A stretch of DNA of 64,000 nucleotides from Tetmemena sp. SeJ-2015 (taxonomy: Eukaryota; Ciliophora; Spirotrichea; Sporadotrichida; Oxytrichidae): assembly GCA_027382625.1 (NCBI GenBank), contig JAJKFJ010020898.1, positions 186,001-250,000 on the forward strand, given 5' to 3'. Within the stretch, counting starts at the first letter, position 1. The number at the start of each line of letters is the position of its first letter. Of the stretch, positions 48,801-62,000 are shown piece after piece. Under the pieces are notes generated by a model, which was not told where the DNA came from, made no database searches, and saw nothing but the letters and a program-made list of their open reading frames with translations. The position numbers were made by a program, and so were the translations under genes.

Positions 48801-51800
48801 TCTCCTACTGGTTTTACTTATTATTGTTTATTTACTACTCAACTATTTGATTAAGCCTTTTTTCTTTGAGAAAGTTGTTTATAATAGGATGCGAGAATAT
48901 TAAAATTTAGCTATAAATGAGAATATTCTCTCGCTAGAGCGGCTATTATCAGAAGAAGAAAAGTTTCTCAAATGACTGCTGCCTTTTCTTACTGCTCTTT
49001 TAGGGATTTCTTGGCTCTTCATTGCATATAGTGCTTGCTTCGAAGTACTGTTGTTTTATTTCGATATGTTATGTTAGAAAGATGCAACTTCCTTTTGATT
49101 AACTTCATCTTGAGTGTCCTTCTTTTTCTGTACGAATCTTTTGCCTTTTCTTATCTAGGAGGCTGTAGTTTAATTTGTGAAAGATGAAGAAGAAGGCCTG
49201 CTGAAAGACTTTGACTTAAAGTTAGAGTTGGTTTTGTGGCCTTTAGACTCGACTGAGGACATATGTGCTAAGTTTATTCCTTATGAGGTTTTATCTATCT
49301 TTTTCTTATCCTCTACTGATCCTTCTTTATCCAGTATCAAACTTTTGTTAATGTCTTGGTTTTTAGTACTCTGCTGAGAGATTAATTCATTTTCGATGTC
49401 TTCTTCCTCATCAAATTCCTGCTACACTTAGCTTCTCTAAAGAGCAATATCTCTGGATTCTAGTTCACTAATCCGCTGATTGATTTCTGTCTATTAAGCT
49501 TCCATCATGTGATCACTTTGCTCTTCCTCATAAGAATTTCCATTCTCTCCATCTAAGTCATCCTCTTCATCATCTTGATATTCCAGCTCATCGCCGTCTC
49601 TCTCCAAAGATTTCTCTATCTCTTTGAGCAAGGAGTCTCCCTCTAGATAACTCATTAGTTTCCTCTTTGGATGGTGATTGTCTTTACCTTTCTTAATCCT
49701 TCTTTCTTAAGAAGAGAAAGGCCTTAAGATTTTGGCTACTGCACTCCCAGAGCTCTTGCTGACTCCATCTAGCCGAGATCTCGCTCCTAGATTGGACTGG
49801 ACACTCTTGCGTTGATTTTAGTTTTCTGTCCAAATTTGATGCAAGGACGAAGAATCATCAGGGTTCTCAGTTCCTTTGTGACTCTACAGAGTGTGATGAT
49901 GATGCATGTCAAAAGATTTATTGATGCTGCCATTTTCATCCAGACCGTCTTCTGCTCCACTTAATCGACCTAAGTTGCCAGTAACCTACTATCTTTCAAG
50001 TTCTAAGTTGCTGTTATTATGAAGGAAGGAGCTGAAGTCTTCTGATTAAAGTATTTAGTATAGATAAAAAGTAATTAAATCGTGATTAGATTTTAGAGAG
50101 AAGCTTTTAGACTAACTGCTTCTTATCTAACTTAGGGTCATCAACTATTTGCTTTACCATCAGATCATAATACTCCTCTGAATACAAGTTTACATGTCTA
50201 GATCTTTGACTCCCACCATCATGACTTGAAACAAAATGCTTCTAATCATTAACATCTGCTAAGTCCCCTTCTTCATCCTCATCTTGATTCAAACTCCCGT
50301 CTCTTTAACTCCTAGAATCGAGATTATGTACTGGTGTAGTCAATATAAGTTCAAAATTACAGATAAATAATTATTCAAAATTAAAGTCGATCTATGATGC
50401 TCCTCTTCTTTGCTTTCACTGATAGCAGCTGCATTTATTAAGCCTATATGTCTATATTCTCCTCAGTTGATCTAGCTTAAGCTCTTTGATTTGAGGTGGA
50501 TAGTGGCACACTTTTCTTTTCAGTAGTAATTTGCGTTGGGTTTTGCTGCCCGCTACTCTTAAAAATTCTTCTTGTGAGTGGACTCAATTAGCAGGGACTG
50601 ATCGCGACCTTGAGATTTTATATTTGCCTGACAATTGGTTAGTACTTATTAGACTCTATTCCTTTCAAAGGCCTTATCACGTCTAAAATATCGTTAGACT
50701 CCATGTCTTCTTTTATAGGTTATTAGCTTGGATCATGATGCTTCTGATAACTCAAAAGAATGTGATTAAGAAGGGGACATTCACTTGGTAAAAATGTACA
50801 AGCTATCTCTAGAGCCTTTGCATGCCAGAATTCAGACTCTAGCTCTTTTCTCTTCTTAATAGGAGAAGTTAGGAATTCAACTCTTGACTAAAGGATGAAG
50901 CGCATTTCTGTTGAGACACAAAAGTAAGCAACACTTAAAAGTGATAGCTTTTCCAAGAAGGAATCTCTGGAGAGTTCAGTTTCGTTACGACAAGTTGAAA
51001 GCAGTTCTTTCATCGAAATAGGCTGAATTTACATGATGTTTCCTATGTTCAAATTGTAAATCCATTCATTCTAGTTTAGAAACCCTAGTACAGAACGCAT
51101 ATCAGCATCATCAGGAAGCAATATCTTTTCATATTCTATCTCAGATGCGAGCTTTTCATTCTTCTGATCAATTTGTGGTTATTCTTCTATCAGTCTGCTA
51201 CAACTTCTCTTAGTATGGGATAAAGCTTTAAAGATGTACGCTCAAGCATCGATATAGAATCTTCCAAGAAACTACCTGCACCATTACTTTAAATCTGGAA
51301 TGCTCCCTGATTCACTTGAAACTGGCTTGGTGAGGTTGAAAGAATAGAGATTTGCTGTCTTTCGCTTTGACCTAATCCCATTCCATCTAATGCACTCTCA
51401 GGAGCATTTCCATTTTTGCTTAAGTTATTCATGGTCTGGAGGACTCTTCTTAGTTTAGGATCTTTGTTTTCAATTTTCCTAATGTATATACCACAGAGAG
51501 TTAGTAAATCTTTGAACAGCTGATGGACAAGCTTGACACTCTTTTTTGAATTGTCTAATGCCTCTGTATGATTCTGGTTTGAGAGAGAATAGCGCATAGC
51601 TGGAGTTTAATTTTACACTCTTGTTTGAGCTGTTTCATTCGAGTTGTTACCGAAGTGTCCTTGTAGAAAGATGGGAGAGCTATCATCTTTTAGCACTCTT
51701 TTAGATAGACATAGCACTCTTCCAGCATCCCTAACCTATTTAGATTCATTACTTTATCATCACCCAATTTTTAAGAAAGACACTGTGTTTATTAGATAAG

Positions 51801-52541
51801 AGAGGATTGTGCACAATACTTACTTTTGGTAGCAGAGAGCCATATTATGGAAAGTACAGTATATTATATACCTATCTCTTTTACTTTGATCTAAAGTTAC
51901 TACCTAAAAAGTGTTTAAGAATCATTCAGCGAAAATTTATAAAAAATTTGAAATAAGAAATATTTTGAGGCAGTTCGACAAAGATAAGTTGCTTCTTGTC
52001 AATTAGTTTAAAGAATTATTTAAATCATTCCTCATCATAGGGAAACTTACATCAAGAACACCTTCAGTTTTTTGAAGAAGGATGATAGCTTTTTCATAAC
52101 TCTCCCTTTGAATATAATTGAATGCTGCATCTAGCAGTTCATAAAGAACAATTGGAATCTCTTCTTGATTGACTTTTATTTCTTTATTATAATGTCTATT
52201 GAATGAATCCGATTCTTATGAGAGGCCACCTCCCGCACCTTCTTAAATATATTAATATTATACTTCTTTAGTTGAGTTTCTGGATTTTTTGTTTCTTTTT
52301 CTCCTCCAATGGCTGGTCTATGAATGCAAATTATACTTATTGTTTAGTCATAAAAGTTGAAACTTTTTATGGAAGAGATTAACTACTTATTCAAGATAAT
52401 AAAATGAATTGATGCGATGCACATAGATGCGATTCTCTTCTCCAGTGACTATCTATGTTTTACTTACCCTTCCATTTTTTGAGCGAGAGAGTCAGTCGAC
52501 GCTCCTGAAGCGAGCAATGCTTTTTCTTAAATTGCCGACAT
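45870..52541 (-). CDS. Long TPR protein with Ser/Gln/Asn-rich tail
   Basis: It starts MSAIQEKALLASGAST at 52541. TPR-like helical pairs follow: PIVLYELLDAAFNYIQRESY with EKAIILLQKTEGVLD, then YCTFHNMALCYQKLGMLEEC with YVYLKECQKMI, then RMKQLKQECKIKLQL, then KSVKLVHQLFKDLLTLCG. A middle region (LPDDADMRSVLGFLNQNEW, near 51110) is followed by a very long low-complexity tail rich in S/N/Q/K/E (about 50400-45870), including an acidic coiled stretch (LEGDSLLKEIEKSLERDGDE, near 49640) and His/Gln-rich parts. It ends KKMQILRA-TGA (complement of 45870-45872). GT-AG introns follow GVLD and YQK. An IES with pointer ATA joins KKRSII to LTTPVHNLDS near 50340-50400. About 2,000 residues. The function is unknown, and TPRs suggest a scaffold. 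Confidence 0.65.
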
Positions 52542-53084
52542 TATAAGAAGTTTAGAACTATGAATATACAATGAAATTTCAATAATTTATTAAAATTAAA
52601 TTTCTAATTATCGTTCATTACATTATATTCTAGATTTAATTAATTGCAGCCTAATTATAGTTAGGGTGATAATTTATCTACTTAAACTAATTTTAAATCT
52701 AGATAATAAAATGTTTTTAGAAAATTTGAATTAACTTAGGATTTCTGATAAAAAGTTATTTGAAGAGTTATTGTAATCATTTTATTTCCTGGATTAATTG
52801 AGTCTAATAATTTGAAAATCAACGATACTCCTAACGAACTTTCATCAAACATATCTTCCTTGAGTCATTCAACATCATCATCTATACATTAAAAACATTC
52901 TTAAATTCTACATTTTTCAAATTCACTTAAAAGTGTAGTGTATCAGAAATGAAGGGATGATTTGGTAAATTTAGTATTTAAGAGGGGCGGTATTCGAAAT
53001 TATAATCCATAATTAAATATAAGACTAAAAGATTCGCATCTTTTAAGTATAATTCGTTTTCTATTGAAAAGCAAACATTGTCAA
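52542..53084. promoter_or_regulatory. Divergent intergenic region
   Basis: AT-rich DNA between the start of the TPR gene (minus) and the start of the giant gene (plus). No specific element was recognised. Confidence 0.45.
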
Positions 53085-56000
53085 ATGACAAGACTTTTAC
53101 AATCTAGAGATCTACTTGTGTATCCACCTCAAGTGGTTGCTTAGGAATCTGCTTGGGCGTACATTTAGTCGTTCTATCAGAGACCTTTCAGCTCCAGAGA
53201 TGTGGACGCACCTGATTACAGAATTTCAGGGGCCTCATAGCAGGCCCACAATCCAGGTTACGCCTAATCAGGCCAGAATCATGGAAGCGTATTTGACTCA
53301 CAAACAATCAACTCATGCTCCTTCTCATGGAATAGGCAGAACCCGAAAAGAACCAATAGACAGGTATGCTTCAATCATAGACGCTGAAGATCCTCGCTTT
53401 GAAAGGCAGAGAATGGAAAATCACAAAGTTTAAACTTATTTTAAGTGCTTATATTTAGTTTGGGAGAACAACATCAACTTTATATTAATATTAGTATTAT
53501 AATTTAACGGTATATGCAATTCACTTAACAGAAGCAAATAATTTTGATTAAAATTCCAGATATAATTTGAAGCATGGATGCCTTTTACAGTCGTAAAACT
53601 AAACTTTATCACTACGTTGTCTCTAACACCATCTCTGATCGAGACTCATTGGCACCTCAAGTCGATATAAACGAAAGTGCAGAGCAGAATCAGGATATAG
53701 CTCTAGCTCCTTGGATCTTCCAATCTTTACCAGGCACAAAGCCAAGCTTAATGGGATAAGTCTCCCGATCAATTAGAGTCTCTAATTTAGCGTTTGGAGC
53801 AACTCCCAGCTACCTCACTTTGGAACGAGCCTCTTGACTTGACCTGTGGGGGACCTGAGTTCTTCGAACATGCAAAGGAATTCATACTTAATACTGGAGC
53901 GAAGATAAACCAAATAGATGTTCTAGAAAAAGCTCAGCCAAATCATTAAAGCCTCATCACTTTGGAATCAAATGCATTAGTTGCCTTATTCGGTGTTGCT
54001 ACTCACATGGCTAGCTATGAAAAACTTATGTATACCCTCGAAGTTGCTCATGAGCTTTCCAAAAGCTGCAAGCATGCAGATGCCATCATAGAAGAAGCTC
54101 AACCTCATTTAAAGACGTATCTGCAACAAATTGTCGACTTTGCAGAAAATCAAAAGTCTCTTCACTACTTCCAACAGAACTCAATCAATGGAGTAATATC
54201 TATTGCGAAACATTTCTCAATGCTAAACCTAACAGAAAACTTCTGCTCTTTGACAACCTGCGGGAAGTATTTGTATCTGTTGGTTTCAGCGACTGGAAGA
54301 GGATAAATGTACAAGATTGGAACAGGAGAACAGAACACTCTGGCTGGAAAAGTTTATCTGAACGAGGCAGCTGAAAAAGAAGGAGAGATGACTTGGGTCT
54401 ATTGCTAAGGCAAGCTCTACGCTCGCAGAGCCAATGAAGAACTAGGAACCATCTCTATTATTGATGCTGAGACCTTAAAGAGTGAGGGTGTAGCTAAGCT
54501 ATACTTTGGAGAGGCTTATCAGAATCCCACAGCACAGTCCTTAAACAGATACTATCCCTTGTTGACTGATGGAAAGAACTTATTTGCGGTGACCATGAAT
54601 ATCGTGACTAAGAGAAGAAAGGTAAAGGATAGCATGAGAAAGCTTTATCAGACCTACTAAGAGCACAAACGCAAGAACAAGGAAGAGGAAGAGAAGCAAA
54701 AACAGCTTGATGCCTTGGCTAAGACTGAAAAAGCAAAGACTTTAGCAACTGGTCTTTCTTCCTCTTCCAAACTTTCTCTATCATATTAATTATTATTATT
54801 AATAATAGAAGAAGAAAGCTTTAAATTAATTATCTTTCTGATAAGGAGCTACAATTGCTTCTAAAAGCTGGAGATGAAAAAGCAGCCATGTAGTACCTTT
54901 AATTGATAGAGAAAGAGGCAATGAAGGATATCAGCCAGGCCATGCAAGGTCCAAATGTCCAGAAAATGAACGAAAAGGAAAAGCAATCACATCTCAAACA
55001 ACTGAAGCATAATCTCAAGTAGAAGCTTAAAAATGCAAGGAAGGAATTCTTAAAGCAAGCTATTCAAGCCAATCAGGAAAGAGAAAAGGATCCTAACAAA
55101 GCAGCAGCTGCTGCTCCTGCTAATGCTTCTGCTGAAAAGAAAGCTGAATTAGACCCTGAAGCATACAAAGTTTGTGAGTTCTGGGTTCACGAATTCGATG
55201 TCGAGGGACAAGCATAAGAAGAGATACCGTTAAAATAGCTACTTGAAAACGAGCTAGTCATAGAAACCTTTAACTCTTTCTCAGGGTTCTTTACTTATGA
55301 GGAGTGCTATCGTGCTTTGAAATTCCACAATGATGACATCGCTGAAACAGTGGCGTGGCTTGTTGACGAAGGAGAGAAAGAAAGAGGCAAAAAGTCGCTC
55401 TCTCGCAAGCAGGCTCTTCTCTTAGCAGAGTCAGAAGTTGAATCAGAGTCTGCGCCCGCAGGCAAGAAAAACGAGCTAGATGTGATTGTCAAAAAAGACT
55501 CAGTTCTCTAACCTAATTGCATCTCAACTGGAAAGTGGACTATAAATGATAACCAGATCTCTTATCATAGCTTGGTTCATGAGAAGGGCTTAGTGAAGAT
55601 TTTTTCCCTTAAGTCAACTAATATATTAAATTGTAGTAGTCTGATTAATTTTTGCAAGTATTAGTCAGCTGATAAAAGAGTGATTAATCAAGCGGAAGTG
55701 GACCAAAAGATATTAGAGAGTCAAGCTAACCCTCAGATAGAGAAGATTTAGAATCAGAACTTTTCTCTCTCAGGATGGACAATTAGTGCAGGCATATCTG
55801 ATGTTGCCTCTGAATCTAATTCCAGTGCTGGCAAAGTCCCAGCCAAAGCTGCTGATGAGCAATTGATAGATAAGTTGGAGATTCAATCTCAGAAATCAGA
55901 TTCTGTTAAGTCTTCCTCTCAAGTGTCTGAAATGGTTGAGATAGTGATTTCTGAAGAGGATCTATATGAAGAGATCAGATTATTCATCAATTACAATTAT

Positions 56001-59000
56001 CAATTGAGGAAAAAATATTATTTTTATTTTACAATTTAATATTTACAAATCAAAAATATATAATGTTAGTGGAGCGTATATTTTGCAATCTTAAATTTTT
56101 TTAAAAGATAAATAAGATTTGTTAATCTCTCGAATTATTTCCCAAAAAAGGGCCGTCTAAGTAACCTTTTGACTGAATAATTTTTACCATTGTAATTCAA
56201 ATAATATTTGGCACTTTCGTGAAGCAAGTTAAACTTTTTCTTTATTAAATAAATTATCTTTTTTAATTTAACTTCATAGAAGCTCTGACTTCAATAACCT
56301 AACATATTTGAGCTACGATCATATAAACAAGAAGTTCTACATGCTTATGATCGGAAACAATATCAATAAATTTATTAACTAAAGAAACAATATATAAAAT
56401 AATTTTAGAGGTTAAGAAATAGTAAATCATTCTATATTCAATTTACTAGAAAATTTAGTCCTCAATAGTAAGAAATATTAATATACAATGGTAAAATTTG
56501 AATTTTATCTTTCTTTAAATATTATTTTTAATGAATATGAGATATGTGGCAGTATCTCAGGATCTACAGTCGATGGGATCACTTCTGAATGAAGTAATAG
56601 TGAATCTGGATACTGATTTCAATCTGAGAGACACCTAACAAAATGAAAATAACTCCAGTGAAAAAGTTGGTTAATTGTCTGCTAATACCAAACCAAAAGA
56701 CAATAAGTCGAATTAGTTATCGACAGAGAGCAAGAGTGATAGAATCAAACAGGAAATAGATAAGCTTCTCAAGATTGAAATGAGAAGCGTGAGTGATTTC
56801 ATGATACAGGTTCTAGCCATTCTCAAGCATGTCAGTAAGAAGAGACACAGTCTGCCATGGAGATGGAGAAACTGGAGTTTTATATACTCATAGGCAATAA
56901 GCAGCTGGATCAACACAATTGAGCAAAATGGAGGAGACTCAGAGGAATCCAGAAAGGAAAATGAGCAGCGAAAGAAATAAGAGTCAAAGCTAAATAGCAG
57001 ACTAGAGAAGATAGCAATGATCGAGCAAGCTGCTATCAGAGAGAGACTTGGTACCAAACTAATTTTAAGAATATTTTAGATCTAGGTATTCAATATCAAG
57101 AAGAATTATTCACAAAAAAATATTGGAATCACAACAACGTTGATTTGACTTTATAAGCTGACTAGGATTTTTTACAGTAATCTTTGTATATCTTTATTAA
57201 GAATATTACTTGATTATAGGACGGAAAAGTTATTGTAATGCATCTAATATAACTATGTTAATAAGCCTAAATAATGATTAAGCGAAGCTAAAATAGATAT
57301 TCAAGCCAGTTTAACTATCTAGTCTATATTTGGACTGTTAAGTTTAGAGTTAAAAGAGACATAAGCTCATATTTGGTGATAAAATTAAATATAATAAAAA
57401 CGATTTTAATTTCAATTTATCTCTCTAAGACTTAAATGATTAAATCAAGAGCCACCTGCTAAAATAAAGACTCAGCCTTCGATAAAGAATAAGCCTTAGA
57501 CAGCTTCATAAAAAACTGACTAGCCTGGCAAGAGAAAGGAATCAGTCCAAGCCAACGCTCAACCCAAGAAAACAGATCCCGCTTTAAAGCAATAGAAGGG
57601 CCAATCCATCTGGAACACGTTCAATTACAACACCAAGGAAGAGAAAGGAAATCTATTTGGGGGAAGAAGTATCATAGAGCAGCCTTTAAATCAAGGTCAA
57701 GATAAAATACTGCCAAAGGAAAGACTGCTAAACCAACAAGAAATTAAAAAGTTGTATGCCTTCTCAACTTCTGGATCATCTTAAACTCTCTCAATGATTC
57801 TAAGACTTCTCAAAGATGAATAAGCTTCAGTGGAACTCAAAGAGAGATTGCTTTCGTAGATATTTGACTGGGTCACCTATGCAGATATTTTAGCAAACTT
57901 GAGGAGCTCTGAATTAGTTGATGAACTTAGAGATACTTTAATTGATTTCTTAACCACATCATTAAAATCCGCAGAATAGAGAACTGAGTAATAATCACAA
58001 ACTAAAACTACGATCGCTTTGATTTGGAAATGCTTACTTATAGGATGGCCCTTCTTCTCAAAGAATACTCAAATCCTCCACAAGATGTTTACTCTCGTTC
58101 TGGAGTACTCATACTCCTGGTCTAAACTTTTGAGCTAATTAGGAGGTACAGATTTACCTGAGGTTGGTAGTTAATTAACCTACTATCAGAAAGTGTTTGG
58201 CTTGAATAACATGTCCCCTCTATAACTCTATGGCGTTCTTTATCACTCCTATCCTTAGATTTTCTTCTAGCAAGAAGTTCTTCTGCAAACAACTGTCAAG
58301 ACCTATGTGCTATTAGTACCTAGCTCCGAGATCTAGTTAGGAAAGCTTGTTCAAGAGTCAGAGACCTCAAAGTTTCCCCCGCCTCCAAACCCCTTGGGAC
58401 AAAGTTATGCGCACTAAGGAGGTGTGAGTCAAAACAGCGTATCCAAGAAATTAGTAGACTACTTTAAGGATAGTTTCCTAAAGCCCAGATATGACTCATT
58501 CTATCAGAACTAAGGTTCAACTCACTATGAATCTAATGACCAGGTTTCTATTAGGAATTGCAAGACCTTCATTGAAAAGGAAATAGAAGTGGGGCCTATT
58601 CACAACCACTACTTTAATGTTCCCTCTTTCCTGCTCTTTTGCAATTAGTACGAAGTAGTTGAAAATGTCTATGGATATAAGACCACTCTTCCTTTTGACA
58701 AGCTGATCAGATATTATACAGATGAGAGAGTAAGCTTCACAGAGGAGGATACTGACGAAGAGAGACATAACAAGAGAGTGTAGATGCTTCACAAGGTTAG
58801 AGATCAACACGCTTAACAGAGCTTAGAACTCCTTCAGAAAGTCCAAGGCCAGATATTGGATTTCATTTCTTCGGAAGATAGAAAGTAAGAATAACTTGTT
58901 TTAAACTTAAACTTATAGTGAGTGTGATTCTAGTTATCTTTTCACTTTAATGAAGATATTCAATGACCTCATGAGATTCAATCTTGACTAAATCGATTAC

Positions 59001-62000
59001 TCCTCCTCTAAAGAGACTTTATTATCTTATTTTAAAGGATTTATTATCTCAAATAAATTACAGGAGCTTTCTTAGTATATAAATTCTATGTTTTAAGAGA
59101 ATTACTTCCAATTATAATATTTTTTAAACAAGACTAAGTACTCAATTGGAATTCTAAAGTTCATTGAGAAGTGTCTATCTACTCTGATGAGAAAAACAAT
59201 CCTGTCAAACATAGACTTGAATGAGACTCAAGTGACTTGGCTTTCTCACATCCTGGAGCTCATAAGCACATCCACTAACATCATATTTGACGTTGTAAAC
59301 TTCGAAAACTAGGCCTGCTTCTGCAAAGAAGCTGCTCACTACATCCTGGGCATTATAGAAAATCTTAAGCACCTTTTCTAAATAAACTTATCTAATGCTT
59401 AGAATCAAAGTGCTGGCAGTGGAGGCTCGTCTGCTTTGAAATTTAAAAGTCTGCTTGAAATGGCCTATGTATTCTTGAGTGAGGGCGCAGACTTCACCTA
59501 TGAGAAAGTATTTGAGACTTCTCATCCTTACCCCAGGACTGAAAGCATTCAGAAAGATTCAGTTCAATCCTCCAAAGCAATAGCTTTCTCAATTGAATTT
59601 GACAAGAGATGCTAGACTGAGTCCAATAACGATTCCCTCACCATTTACAGTTAAGACCATGCTTACTGGATCAACGACACCTTTGGAACTCTCGTGAAGT
59701 TTTACGGCAAATATCAAGCTAAGTATCCTGTGCTCGTTCTTGGAAATAGGATCAACATTGTGATAAACAATGTTTTTTTCTTCCGAATTTAATGTCTAAT
59801 TACATTGAGTTCAGGTCTTTTATGCAAGGAAAGAAGCAGTAAGTTATAAATTTGAGTGAAATAAATTTGTAATTAGACCTTCAAGAGGATAAAAAAGAGG
59901 CGGCGGTTACTACTATATGTCAGGAGGAGCACCTGCAGGTGCTGGTGATGATCCTTAGGCAAGATGGGGCTACAAGATTCATATTAGGCCTATTTATGAC
60001 GAGCCAAGCTTCTTCCTTACTTCTAAACTGAAGAGCGAGCAATTGAAAGTAGTTTACCAGAGATTGGGAGGAGAGACAAAGATCCAGCAAATCACCTCCC
60101 TCATGAATCAACTCTACTTCACTGCCTCTAGGTTCACTAAGGCAGTCACTCAAGCCAAAGAAATACCTCACTGGCTTACCTTCTTCAACCAAAATGAGAC
60201 TCTGGCAATGCAGGGAGCTAATCCTCAACAGGCTTTGTCGATCCATTCGGAAGTACTCTCAGTTATATCCAGCAAACTCTTTTATATACTCCTTTTATTT
60301 TATTAAATGAACTCTCCAGCTCAGCTTTATAATCAAATAGGAAATTATAATACTTTTGACTTTAAGATTTTTAATTTTATTAAATGCATTTTCAGATGCT
60401 AATTTATGCATTTCAAAATAATATGCATTTTATCTTAAGACTAAAATTGAATTTAAGCTAGGAGCAGCTGCGTAAATATCTGAGCTGGCATCTGTTCAAG
60501 GGTGGTTTGAGAACTGAGCTGATTGAACACTCCACGACCCCGCAGTATTAGAAATTTTCATGGAGGAAGAAATGAAAAGAGAGGAGACTTTGTGCTACTA
60601 AGCCTATGTAGAGTTGGAAAGGTACATCCCACCTGCTAAAGTGGAGGCCCTAACTCAAGAAGAGCTCAAAGAGAGTCTCCAGTTCGAAAAGACTATTCAA
60701 TCCGCCACGGAAAGCGTCAAGGATGAATTCTTGAAGGAGGGAGATAAAGTCACAGTCAGAGAATTCCAGCCACTGAAACAGTACTGGACTGAAGAAGTTG
60801 CTAGAGTCTTAGAGGACATGCCACTTAGAGAAAAACTGCTGAAGAAAGTCAGAGAATTAGTACCCTATCTACTCGCTTTTAATAACGAGAAAAGGAAACC
60901 GAGCTTCAAAAAGGTGTACCAGGAGGACTGGCAGCATTTGGAACAGCAAATCATAGTAGCCATGCTCTATCACTCATAGTCGCTGGAAGAGGTAGTTGCT
61001 TATTTGGGTGGGTCCACAAACCAAGGCTAGAATAATTCAACTAGCCCTAATAAATCTTCAGCCCAGGCCCAAGCACTGAGCAATGGAATCTAAGTAAGTC
61101 TACTATTTTTATTAATATCTCTCTCAATAGGAAAAACTGACTTTAATCGGTACTTAACTGAACGACATCCTCTCTTGGATGCAGTCCAGGCTCTAGGGTG
61201 AACAGGATTTCTAGACCATGCTTAGAGACGTTATTGAGCACTCTTAGTCTCACATTGATAAAGTGATTGCGAAAAAGAAGCAAGAGCAAGAAGAGAGACT
61301 CAAGCTTGAAAAGGAGAAAGAGGAAGAGAGACTCCGCCAATAAGCCGCCAAAGAAGCTGAAGAGAAGAAACTGAGGGAAGAAGAGGAGAAGTAGAGTTCC
61401 TCATCCACTCAAGCTCAAAAGAAGGGAGCAGTAATTAGCAAGAGTAAGCCAGTCAAGCATGCTAAGCGTAAAAATGTGGTAAAAATGGCAGCTCCTAAAA
61501 TAGACTTAAATAAAATCGCTAAGGAGAAAAGTGTCAAGGAATAGGACAAAGCTCAGTAGAGTCAAAAAATTAAAGAAACTGCTTAACTAAACGATAAGAT
61601 AATGAAGAATCTAAAGATGAGAAAAGCAACCTTAAAGATCAAACTTAAGCTTTGGAGAAGGTTGAAAAAGTTAAAATTAAATATCTTGAATTGTCAAAGG
61701 CAGAGGAGAGTGAAATTAAGAACAAAATATACAATAAAGTCTATGAGGATTTCTTGCAGTTTTATCAAGGAAACTAGGATAGAGTAAGACCACTCTGTCT
61801 TTTGCTCAACATACAATTTAACGCGGAGGATCCAAATGAATCTCTAAGGGCTATTTTCAAGAGAGTCAAGCAAAAGCTCTAAACTCTAATAGATTTCGAT
61901 GGAGAAATGCAGTTGAGAGAATCGATCACGATTGATAATTTATAAATTATTTAAAGCTTATCTTTAAAAATTAATATAAGTAAAAGTGTTTAAAATTTTT